Below are positions 35,081 to 44,112 of a stretch of 64,000 nucleotides of DNA, one piece after another. The notes beneath the pieces were generated by a model. That model was not told the origin of the DNA, made no database searches, and was given only the letters and a program-made list of their open reading frames with translations. This DNA is from CAZSNT01 sp964607765 (GTDB lineage: Bacteria > Verrucomicrobiota > Lentisphaeria > Oligosphaerales > JABHEG01). Numbering within the stretch: position 1 is the stretch's first letter; every line of letters begins with the position of its first letter. Location of the stretch: NCBI GenBank assembly GCA_964607765.1, contig CAZSNT010000029.1, positions 8,626-72,625 on the forward strand. Reading direction: 5' to 3'. The position numbers and the translations under genes are program-made.

Positions 35081-36841
35081 CGCGGCGCGGCCCAGCAGAC
35101 GGTCGGCATGCCGTAGGCACTTGCGCCGGTAGCGGCTGAGCACTCCCAAGTGCAGCAGCAGGCAGAGCACTACGGCGACCGGATCACACAGGCTGCTGTC
35201 GCCCCATTCAACAGCCGCGACCATGCCTGCCGGGCTGACGAGCAAGAGCCGCTCCGAGTTGAGGCCGAGCAGTGGTGCGCGCACGTGGGACGCGTCGAGC
35301 ACCAGGAGCGCCACGATCGGGGCGGCGGTCGCGATGACAACCGTGACCAATGCGTTCAGCACGGCCCGGAACCGGCTGCGCGCCTTCGAACCGACCCAGA
35401 ACGCGACCCAGGCGAACATGGGCAGGTACAGGCACACAGTCGCGGCAGACCACAGCAGGTACATGGCCCCACCGAAGCGATCTCCGCGGTAGCCGTAACG
35501 GCCGCTTCCGACTTCCCACCAGGCTTCCAGCAGGAAGAGGGTCAGAAACGGGATGATGAAAACGAGGGCCAGCCGCCGGATGCCTGCCATTTTCTGCAGG
35601 ATGATGTCCCGGCTCCTGATCGGGCTGGTGAGCAGTACATCGAGCGTGCTTCGTACTCGCTCCGAAGCGATGGCGTTGGCGCTCTGTGCGCAGATGGCGA
35701 GCACGGCCAGGACCCAGACAATGCCTACGACCGCGGAGAGCGCGTCGGCCTGGCCGCCCCTGCCGCCCCGGTCGATCAGCATCGCGGCGCCGATCAGGCC
35801 GATGGGGATCTCGAGCAGCAGGAAGAGCCGAATCAGGTACCGCGCCTTGCCCAGCGCCTTCTTCTGCACCTCGCGCCAGGCAACCGGCTCGTGTCCGGGC
35901 AGCGTGGTCTTGTCGCTGATCAGGACCACACCCCAGTTGAACCAGCCGTCGAGCCGATGCCAGATCTGGATCAGGGCGTTCCGGGTCGGCACGAAGGCGC
36001 GCCGGATCAGGAAGAACCGTGCGGCCAGCAGGAACGCGACGATGGATCCGACGATGGGCAGGCTGCGCAGCAGTACGGTTCGCAGTTGTGCGCGTTGCGT
36101 ATCGAAGAACAGGAACGGCGGGAAGAACAGGAAGGCCGTCTCGTTGCCAAACCTCGGATGACTGGTACCCAGGCCGCACAGGCGCTGGATGTGGTATCCC
36201 AGGTCGGCCACGTGGCCTTCCAGGCCGCATGCGCTCAGGATGGCATAGCCGAGAATGATCGAGGAATAGAAGAGCGCGCCCAAGGCGTAGGTGGCGATGA
36301 ACGCGCTCGCGGACGTGGCGCAGAACGCAGAGCAGAACAGCGCGATCGCAGCCACCTGCAGGCAGGCGAGGAACTGGCAGTACGCTCCCGCGGCGATGGT
36401 CGTGCTGCTGATTCCTCCCAACGCATAGGCGATGGCGGTCAGCGGCAGCGAGACCAGCAGGATCGTGAACATGGGGATGAGGTGCGCGATGTACTTCTGC
36501 AGCAGGATCTCGCGCGGTCGCAGGTCGGTCAGCAGCAGCAGCGGCAGGGAGTGGTTCTCCTTCTCTGTGGTCAACATGCCTGATGTGAGCGCCGGCAGGA
36601 ACAGGAAGATGCCCGTGAACTGAAGTGCGACGGTGAAATCGAACAGGCGCTTGCCGTGTCCCAGCAGCAGCAGCGGATGGGTTCCTGTCTGCGACAGCAC
36701 GCTGTAGCAGTGTGTGCCGAAACAGGCGAACAGGCAGATCGCGTAGATGACGCGTACCGCGTAGGTGCGTTTCCTTGCCGCGGTCTCGGCCAGCTCCTTG
36801 CCGAGCAGCGGCAGGGGCGATCTGAGGCGTCTGAATCTCAC
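35039..36841 (-). CDS. ABC-2 type permease, export module 3
   Basis: 600 aa, about 12 hydrophobic segments. The exporter-type cytoplasmic elements LTTEKENHSLPLLLLTDLRP and IASERVRSTLDVLLTSPIR occur in the first and second half. The C-terminal tail after SRYRRKCLRHADRLLG is probably not native: it is encoded by the complement of the duplicated signal-peptide segment. ATGA overlap with the ATPase upstream. Substrate unknown. Confidence 0.85.
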   Translation of the reverse strand: MRFRRLRSPLPLLGKELAETAARKRTYAVRVIYAICLFACFGTHCYSVLSQTGTHPLLLLGHGKRLFDFTVALQFTGIFLFLPALTSGMLTTEKENHSLPLLLLTDLRPREILLQKYIAHLIPMFTILLVSLPLTAIAYALGGISSTTIAAGAYCQFLACLQVAAIALFCSAFCATSASAFIATYALGALFYSSIILGYAILSACGLEGHVADLGYHIQRLCGLGTSHPRFGNETAFLFFPPFLFFDTQRAQLRTVLLRSLPIVGSIVAFLLAARFFLIRRAFVPTRNALIQIWHRLDGWFNWGVVLISDKTTLPGHEPVAWREVQKKALGKARYLIRLFLLLEIPIGLIGAAMLIDRGGRGGQADALSAVVGIVWVLAVLAICAQSANAIASERVRSTLDVLLTSPIRSRDIILQKMAGIRRLALVFIIPFLTLFLLEAWWEVGSGRYGYRGDRFGGAMYLLWSAATVCLYLPMFAWVAFWVGSKARSRFRAVLNALVTVVIATAAPIVALLVLDASHVRAPLLGLNSERLLLVSPAGMVAAVEWGDSSLCDPVAVVLCLLLHLGVLSRYRRKCLRHADRLLGRAAPTADGPGSGPESG

Positions 36842-37770
36842 GCGGTGCGCCCTTCTGTGAGTTTCATGAACACGGTTTCCATGTCCATCGCCTCAGGCTG
36901 GAACATGTAGATCCTGGCACCGAGTTCGTGGAGCCGACCGCTCAGATCCTCCGTAGTCAGTTCCTCCTCCCGGATCCGGATCGCCAGCCGGTCGATCTGT
37001 GTTTCGACCGACACCACGCCGGGCGTGTCGCGGATGGCCGACACGAGCTTGTCTGTCAGGTTCGAGATCTGCACGTGGATCACGCGTGTGAGTTCGAGTT
37101 GCCGGTAGATGTCGCGCAGCGATCCGTCCGCCACCATCTCCCCCGCCTCGACAATACCGATGCGTGTGCACATCTGGGCGAGCTCCTGCAGGATGTGGCT
37201 GGAGATGAGAATTGTCTTGCCCATGCCTTTGAGTTCTTTCAGAATCTCACGGATCTCGATACGCGCCCTCGGATCCAGGCCGCTCGCGGGCTCGTCGAGG
37301 AGCAGGAATTCCGGGTCGTGGAGCAGGACCCGGGCCAGGCTCAGTCGCTGTTTCATGCCGCGTGACAGACCGTCGACCGGCGCGTGGACCTTGTCTTCCA
37401 GGTCGGTCAGCGCCAGCACGTCACCCACCACAGCCTTGCGCTTGCCGCCGTTGATGCGGTAGGCCGCTGCGAAGAAGTGCAGGTACTCGTTGACGGTCAG
37501 ATCCTCATACACGCCGAGCTGGTCCGGCATGTAGCCGATGATGCGGCGAATAAGATGCGGCGCCTGCCTGACGTTCGTTCCGTCGATCTGCACGTTGCCC
37601 GCGTCGGGGTTCAGCAGTGTTGCCAGAACTTCGATGGTCGTGGTCTTGCCGGCCCCGTTCGGGCCGATGAAACCGAACACCTCCCCTTTCGGGATTGCGA
37701 ACGATATGTCCTTGACGGCAAGCGTTTTGCCGTACGAGACTTTCAGGTTCTTGACTGTTACATAGCTCAT
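36838..37770 (-). CDS. ABC transporter ATPase, export module 3
   Basis: 310 aa. Walker A GPNGAGKTT, IGYMPDQLGVY, signature LSRGMKQRL, Walker B FLLLDEPASGLDPRAR and ISSHIL intact; the C-terminal extension ends METVFMKLTEG. ATG 37770 overlaps the stop of the large membrane protein by 4 bp; a longer open frame upstream runs antisense to that gene and is spurious. Paralogue of 15975 and 23668. Confidence 0.95.
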   Translation of the reverse strand: MSYVTVKNLKVSYGKTLAVKDISFAIPKGEVFGFIGPNGAGKTTTIEVLATLLNPDAGNVQIDGTNVRQAPHLIRRIIGYMPDQLGVYEDLTVNEYLHFFAAAYRINGGKRKAVVGDVLALTDLEDKVHAPVDGLSRGMKQRLSLARVLLHDPEFLLLDEPASGLDPRARIEIREILKELKGMGKTILISSHILQELAQMCTRIGIVEAGEMVADGSLRDIYRQLELTRVIHVQISNLTDKLVSAIRDTPGVVSVETQIDRLAIRIREEELTTEDLSGRLHELGARIYMFQPEAMDMETVFMKLTEGRTA

Positions 37771-39845
37771 GGGCTTGGCTCCCGGTACATCTTTCGGTAG
37801 ACGTTGAAGTCGTCGTCGTCTCGGGTGATCACTACCACGAGCCACTCGTCGGGGTTGCTCGTATCCAGCAGCGGCAGATCCTCGAGGCGCGGGGCGGCGC
37901 TTGGCGCGGTCTGCGACACGATCGAGTGGAAGCCGATGCAGGGCCTGACACAGCAGTCGCGCACGAAGTGCTCGAACTGGGTCACCTGCTGCCTCTCCTG
38001 CTTGTAGCTGTAATGGTACCGGCCGTGCCACGCCACATGGGATTCGAGTGACGCCAGCTTGCCGTGCAGGCGCGTGACTTCGTTGCCGTGGAACAGCAGC
38101 ACGCAGCTCTGCCTCGACCGCTTCCCGAGCAGCTCTGCAACTGCCTCGTCCATGCCTTTGCCGGCCCGCAGTTCGTCCACTGTCAGGCTGTCCCACTTTG
38201 GCGGCTCGGTGTCTGACTCCTGCGTGATGGACAGGATGCGGTTCAGTTGCGGCGACCACTGTCGGACCTCCTGCCGGACCGCGTACCGAGCCGGGACACG
38301 GCCTTCATAACTGGTTGTCGTATCGGCATCTGTGCCGTGCATGGCTGCGTAACCCCGGTAGCGGTAGGAGCCGTACTGCTGAGCGAAATCGTGCGTTGAC
38401 ATGGGAGTGAACATGGCGTCCTGCAGCTCTGTTTTTACGTCCCGCTCCGCCGCTGTGAAGATGACCTCCAGGCGGTTCTGGCGAACGACCGTGTTCCGCC
38501 CGTCGAAGTCGATGAACGACACGGCGTTGTGCGAGTCATGGCTGCCCATGTAGTGCCTGGACAGGCCGATCGTGAAGAGGGTGAACAGGACTGAGGTGAC
38601 CGGGAACAGGACCCATGTGAGACGCCGGCGTTTGAGCAACCCCAGCAGGAAGTAGTCCGCCGGGCCGATGGCCGCGGCGAACAACACCAGAATGGCAACC
38701 ACCACTCCGAACGGCATGATGGTGACGGAAGCCGGAATCATGTTCTGCACCAGGCTTGGTATGGTCTGCAGCGGGGTTGGTCGGATCAAGAACGGGGGCT
38801 CCTTGATGGGGGTGTCAGCTGTCTGTCCCGACCCGAACATCGTTCCGTCCATCACCATCCCCATCTCCATCTCCAGCTCGGCAGCGTCCTGCAAGTCGGT
38901 TCGCCAGACGCCAGTGCTCCGGATCGCTCCGCGTTGCGCAGTTCGCACCTTCCACAGGAACGCGGCTGCGCTGTGCCAGACCGCCCCACTCAGGGCGGCG
39001 CCCCGGGGCGGCTCCCCCTGCACGACGGCTGCTCGGCCCAGGCCGCAGTAGAACAGGCCGACGCGCGGCGCCTCCGCCGCATCCGCAGGCGCTGCCGTTT
39101 CCCGGATCGCGTCGAGGAATTCCGCAACCTGCGGTTTGGGCTGTCCCTCGCTCGGGAACACGCACAGGCTCCCGCCTGCCCTGATCCACTGCAACAGGGC
39201 TGTCAGCTGCCGCTGCCGCAGAGCGTTGAGCTCTTCGGGCGGGACAACGACCAGGTCGAAAGCGCAGTAGCCGAGCGCGTGGGCAGGCAAGTCTTCCGGG
39301 CGCCGTCGGACGGACGTGCTGACCAACGCATGCACGTCCGCCTTGTCGCTCTTGGGCTGGAACTGCGTGAACCGCAGCGCGTGCGTCACATCCCTGAACA
39401 CCGATCTCGCGCCGAACGCATTCTGGCACAGCGCGACGACAAACGTCCGGGAGTGGGCCGTTCCCATCAGCACGGGGAATGTGCCCAGGTCGTGGGATGC
39501 GTCTCCGGCCTGGAAACGGACCCGAACATCGAGGTCCGACTGGTAGCCCGCACCGGCGGCCGGAGGCAGACACACCCTGAACGTCTGCTCGCCAGGGGCG
39601 ACAGCGATCTCCCCAGTTCGGTACGAGGCAAGCCTGTCGTTGCCCGCCGCCGCCTCCATCTCGAGATGGCCCTCGAGCACACGTTGGCCCTGCCAGTCCA
39701 GCGTGATGTCCGCTTCCACCGCGCTGCCGTACCGGCTTCGCTGCGTCAGCGGCAGGAACATGGCCTTGAGCTTCGTCGTGCCGGCAGCCGGCAGCGGACG
39801 GGTCGCGATCAGGGCCAGGATCAGGATGATGTGGGTGGTTTTCAT
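37767..39845 (-). CDS. Large extracytoplasmic membrane protein, export module 3
   Basis: 692 aa. Signal peptide MKTTHIILILALIATRPLPA, a beta-sandwich-like region, a Rossmann/GATase-like part (LTALLQWIRAGGSLCVFP), two central helices (VVVAILVLFAAAIGPADYF and RLTWVLFPVTSVLFTLFTI) and an extracytoplasmic C-terminal region. IGPAD...KRRRLTWVLFPV matches the equivalent helices of module 1. Overlaps the ATPase gene. The frame stays open through the upstream satellite, but ATG 39845 with the signal peptide is the start. Downstream of the MoxR/DUF58/BatA genes on the same strand. Confidence 0.72.
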   Translation of the reverse strand: MKTTHIILILALIATRPLPAAGTTKLKAMFLPLTQRSRYGSAVEADITLDWQGQRVLEGHLEMEAAAGNDRLASYRTGEIAVAPGEQTFRVCLPPAAGAGYQSDLDVRVRFQAGDASHDLGTFPVLMGTAHSRTFVVALCQNAFGARSVFRDVTHALRFTQFQPKSDKADVHALVSTSVRRRPEDLPAHALGYCAFDLVVVPPEELNALRQRQLTALLQWIRAGGSLCVFPSEGQPKPQVAEFLDAIRETAAPADAAEAPRVGLFYCGLGRAAVVQGEPPRGAALSGAVWHSAAAFLWKVRTAQRGAIRSTGVWRTDLQDAAELEMEMGMVMDGTMFGSGQTADTPIKEPPFLIRPTPLQTIPSLVQNMIPASVTIMPFGVVVAILVLFAAAIGPADYFLLGLLKRRRLTWVLFPVTSVLFTLFTIGLSRHYMGSHDSHNAVSFIDFDGRNTVVRQNRLEVIFTAAERDVKTELQDAMFTPMSTHDFAQQYGSYRYRGYAAMHGTDADTTTSYEGRVPARYAVRQEVRQWSPQLNRILSITQESDTEPPKWDSLTVDELRAGKGMDEAVAELLGKRSRQSCVLLFHGNEVTRLHGKLASLESHVAWHGRYHYSYKQERQQVTQFEHFVRDCCVRPCIGFHSIVSQTAPSAAPRLEDLPLLDTSNPDEWLVVVITRDDDDFNVYRKMYREPSP

Positions 39846-39850
39846 GCTTG

Positions 39851-40133
39851 GTGTTCGGTCGGTTGCAGTCGGTTGCTTCGGTTGCAGTCGGTTGCTTCGG
39901 TTGCAGTCGGTTGCAGTCGGTTGCNNNNNNNNNNNNNNNNNNNNNNNNNNNNNNNNNNNNNNNNNNNNNNNNNNNNNNNNNNNNNNNNNNNNNNNNNNNN
40001 NNNNNNNNNNNNNNNNNNNNNNNNCGGTTGCTTCGGTTGCAGTCGGTTGCTTCGGTTGCAGTCGGTTGCAGTCGGTTGCTTCGGTTGCAGTCGGTTGCTT
40101 CGGTTGCAGTCGGTGTTGCGGTTGGTTGCGGTC
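39851..40133. repeat. CGGTTGCAGT/CGGTTGCTT minisatellite with assembly gap
   Basis: Tandem units of 9-10 nt (CGGTTGCAGT and CGGTTGCTT) on both sides of 100 N. The array sits between the BatA-like gene and the module 3 membrane protein. Frames stay open through it on both strands, which creates long spurious reading frames. Confidence 0.92.
39925..40024. other. Assembly gap, 100 N, inside the minisatellite
   Basis: Exactly 100 N flanked by the same repeat, so the copy number is unresolved. Confidence 0.99.
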
Positions 40134-40161
40134 GGTGCTTCGGCCCGCCTTTGTCCCTTGC

Positions 40162-42033
40162 TCATCCCCCCGACCGGCGCTGGTAATACCACCACTCACC
40201 CAGCAGGACCAGGAACGCGAGGAAGCCCAGAGACGCCCACAGCGGCTTCTCGGACTTTACACTCTCGGTTGCCGCTGTTACGGAGAGGGCTTCCCGGAAC
40301 ATGATCTCGTCTGTGGTTGTGAGGCGTGTCTCAGTTGCATCGAGCAGGCTGGCCCCGATGCGCAGCTGCGACTGCCCTGCCGCCTTGATGCTGTAGTATC
40401 CGGCCAGGGGCGCAGCCGCCCCGGTCAGCACCCCGTGCTGGTCGGACACCAGGTCCTGGACGTCCGAGTCCGGTCCCCGGATCGTGCAGGCCGTGTTGGG
40501 GGGCAGCGAGAGCGCCGGCAGGACGCCGGTGGGCTCTGCCCGGGCCTCGGCAATCCCGGACTGCTGCATGGCGATGGCCGCGATGTTCGACACGAGCACC
40601 GGAAAGCCGACGCGGTACGGCAGTGTCGAGCGATTGGTGTGGAAGAGCATGTAGTATGACAGTGCAGCACCCGACCGGCGCCTGAGGATCAGTGGCCCGA
40701 ACTGACCGTAGGCAAGTGTTTCGTAGCCGGCGTTCTCGAAGTCCGATTCCTGTACGCCGTCGGCGGACCGTGGCTGATCCAATACCACCACGTCGCGCAG
40801 CAGCACGTGCTGGAGCAGCGCAGACGTCCGCCGCCAGTCCACGATCTGGTCGCCGTCCTGGACCACGTTCAGCAGCGTTCGGACGTCCGCGGGCACCACG
40901 CCAATGTACAGCCGCGTGGGTGCCGCCGGCACATCGGCTGTCTCAGACTCGGCCACTGCCAGATCCACCGGTGCGTCCGGCTCGGCTGCCGGGTCCGGCA
41001 CAAGCTCCGCGTTCTCCAAGGCGTCGAAGGCGTGCCGGTACGCACCCAGCCCTTCGGCAACGTGAACACGCAGCGGCCTGGCCGCAGGCAGTCGAAGGAA
41101 TGCCACGTTGTCCGCCGACATCGAGTCGGATGTGTCGGGCACCAGTGTCACGGCCAGGTCCGCGGCACGCGCGCCGTCGACACGGAAGACCACCCGTTCC
41201 GGGTCGTCGCGGCTGACCAGAATGCGTTCTGCGGCAACCTGTTGGCCGTCGCGCTGCAGTCTGACCTCGGCGGCAATCTGTGTTTCGGACGAGCCCTCAA
41301 CTCGGACGAATACGTCCCAGACCGTTGCCCGGGCCCGTTTCGCGTTGAGCGACACGATGCCCGCGTTCGGTCCGCCCGGAGCGAGCTTCTGGTAGTTCAG
41401 GTCAAACGAGAGCTCTACGTCCACCTGTTCGGGCAGGTTACCGTCGGATAGCAGCAGCACTTCGCTGAATGTGGCGCTGCGTTCCAGCGCCTGGGCCATG
41501 CGCAGTGCCTCCTGCAGATCGCCGGCCACATCCTGTACTTTCAGCGACGCGAGAGCGTCGCGCAGCACACGCTTGTTACCCGTGAATCCGGTCAAGCGGC
41601 GTGCGGACTCCGCAAAAGCAATGAGACACAGTTCCTGGTCGGGGAGCAGGTTGTCTATCAGCTCTTCCACCTTGCCCTGCGCCGCCTGCAGTCGTGTGAC
41701 GCCGTCGGGCTTGTCCCGCGCCGCCATGCTGGCGGAGCAATCGATCAACACGGGGATACGGATGACGCGCGTGTCACGGCCGCGGAAGAACGGCTGCATG
41801 GCGCTGAGTACCAGGGCTGTCAGCACGAGGATCTGCAGCATGAGCAGGATGTTGCGTTTGAATCGCTGGAAGGGCGAGTTCACTCGCCGGTCCTGCAGCA
41901 CGCGTTGCCACAGCACCAGCGACGGCACGGTCACGCGCGGGCGTTTGAGCTTCAGGAAGTAGAACAGCACCAGCGGCACGAGCAGGGCGGCCAGCCAGGC
42001 GCTCCGGAGCGAGTAGAACCCGAACAGGCTCAT
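40162..42033 (-). CDS. BatA-like membrane protein with von Willebrand A domain
   Basis: 623 aa. N-terminal BatA-type membrane region (SAWLAALLVPLVLFYFLKLK, PSLVLWQRVL, then ILLMLQILVLTALVLSAM). The vWA domain follows at once with an intact MIDAS, VLIDCSASM (D98, S100, S102). A long extracytoplasmic part precedes a C-terminal helix (ASLGFLAFLVLLGEWWYY). ATG 42033 overlaps the DUF58 stop by 4 bp. Family members work with MoxR ATPases and DUF58 proteins, probably as metal-dependent adaptors in envelope processes. Confidence 0.85.
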   Translation of the reverse strand: MSLFGFYSLRSAWLAALLVPLVLFYFLKLKRPRVTVPSLVLWQRVLQDRRVNSPFQRFKRNILLMLQILVLTALVLSAMQPFFRGRDTRVIRIPVLIDCSASMAARDKPDGVTRLQAAQGKVEELIDNLLPDQELCLIAFAESARRLTGFTGNKRVLRDALASLKVQDVAGDLQEALRMAQALERSATFSEVLLLSDGNLPEQVDVELSFDLNYQKLAPGGPNAGIVSLNAKRARATVWDVFVRVEGSSETQIAAEVRLQRDGQQVAAERILVSRDDPERVVFRVDGARAADLAVTLVPDTSDSMSADNVAFLRLPAARPLRVHVAEGLGAYRHAFDALENAELVPDPAAEPDAPVDLAVAESETADVPAAPTRLYIGVVPADVRTLLNVVQDGDQIVDWRRTSALLQHVLLRDVVVLDQPRSADGVQESDFENAGYETLAYGQFGPLILRRRSGAALSYYMLFHTNRSTLPYRVGFPVLVSNIAAIAMQQSGIAEARAEPTGVLPALSLPPNTACTIRGPDSDVQDLVSDQHGVLTGAAAPLAGYYSIKAAGQSQLRIGASLLDATETRLTTTDEIMFREALSVTAATESVKSEKPLWASLGFLAFLVLLGEWWYYQRRSGG

Positions 42034-42935
42034 CGTATCCACCCCCTCCTGAGCATGAGATCGAGCAGGAGCCAGGGAACGCTCTCGGCCGCGCTGACGG
42101 ACAGGAATCGGCCCGAGCGCTGTTGGCAGAGCAGCGCGACTTGTCGCTCGTGAGCCAGTCGATACTCGTGGTAAAGCCCGAGCAGATCGGCGTTGCAGGT
42201 CACGTCCAGGCTTTCCGCTGTCTCGCAATCGATGAAACGCGAGTCGCCTACCACAGCCGGGTCGATCTCCGACTCGCCGAGGATCTGGACGGCCAGGATC
42301 TCGAGTCCGACGCTGAACAGACGGTTGAAGGCTCGTTTCAGGTCGCCAAAGGTCAGGAAGTCGGAGAGCAGTACGGCGACGCCTCTACCGATGTGCTGTT
42401 TCAGGAACAGGTCGATGCCCTGCTCAGCAGGTGCGTTGCCGCCGCCGTCCAGTCCTTCGATGAACCGGAACACCTTTGCCATGCTCGCGCGGCCGTTGCA
42501 CGGGGGCAGGACCGCGGGCGCCGCGTCGGGGGAATTGAAGGCGCACACGCTCACCCGCTCCGAGGCGAACAGGCCCATGACGCCGAACGCTGCGGCAAGG
42601 GACTTGGCCATCTCCAGCTTGCCCTCGTGGAGCATGGATGATGACGCGTCCAGCAGCAGCACGACGTGCATCACCTCTTCCTCGTGATAGAGCTTGAGGT
42701 ACGGGCGGTGCAGGCGCGCGAAGATGTTCCAGTCCACGAACCGCACGTCGTCGCCTGCCACGTAGTCGCGGTAGTCCGAGAACTCGTTGCTGGATCCGCC
42801 TCTCCCGGTCAGGTGTTCGCCGCGCCGCTTATCCGTGAAGCGGCGCGTGGTATTGATGCGCAGCCGTTCCAGCCGCGACAGCGTACCGTTGTCCAGCAGC
42901 GGCGTCAGTTGCGCTCCATTCAGCGTGGCCGGCAT
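42030..42935 (-). CDS. DUF58 (vWA-like) protein, MoxR partner
   Basis: 301 aa. DUF58 signature SDYRDYVAGDDVRFVDWN (about residues 53-70) and a vWA core with MIDAS DASSSM at residue 96. Cytosolic, no membrane helix. It lies between the MoxR and BatA-like genes, the usual order of Bat/MoxR operons. Confidence 0.92.
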   Translation of the reverse strand: MPATLNGAQLTPLLDNGTLSRLERLRINTTRRFTDKRRGEHLTGRGGSSNEFSDYRDYVAGDDVRFVDWNIFARLHRPYLKLYHEEEVMHVVLLLDASSSMLHEGKLEMAKSLAAAFGVMGLFASERVSVCAFNSPDAAPAVLPPCNGRASMAKVFRFIEGLDGGGNAPAEQGIDLFLKQHIGRGVAVLLSDFLTFGDLKRAFNRLFSVGLEILAVQILGESEIDPAVVGDSRFIDCETAESLDVTCNADLLGLYHEYRLAHERQVALLCQQRSGRFLSVSAAESVPWLLLDLMLRRGWIR

Positions 42936-42967
42936 CGGCGGTCGTTCCTCTTGTCAGTGTTCGGTGT

Positions 42968-43972
<1,005 letters not shown>

Positions 43973-44112
43973 TATCGCGTTGCTCCGTTATTCGTTGTTT
44001 GCTATTCGTTGTTTGTGACCGGCGAGCAGCGGCAGTCAATTGCAGTCGACCGCAGCCCGGCGCCGTCGGCTGCACCCGGAAGCGGCCGACGGGCTGTTCT
44101 GCGCCGCTTCCC

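Noticed and set aside
36838..38259. Long reading frame extending the ABC ATPase upstream
   Set aside because: The extra 163 codons run antisense to the well-supported membrane-protein gene; ATG 37770 has a 4-bp overlap and the proper ATPase N-terminus.
39846..40199. Coding extension through the minisatellite and N gap
   Set aside because: The satellite is open in several frames and gives a low-complexity peptide; a signal peptide begins at 39845.
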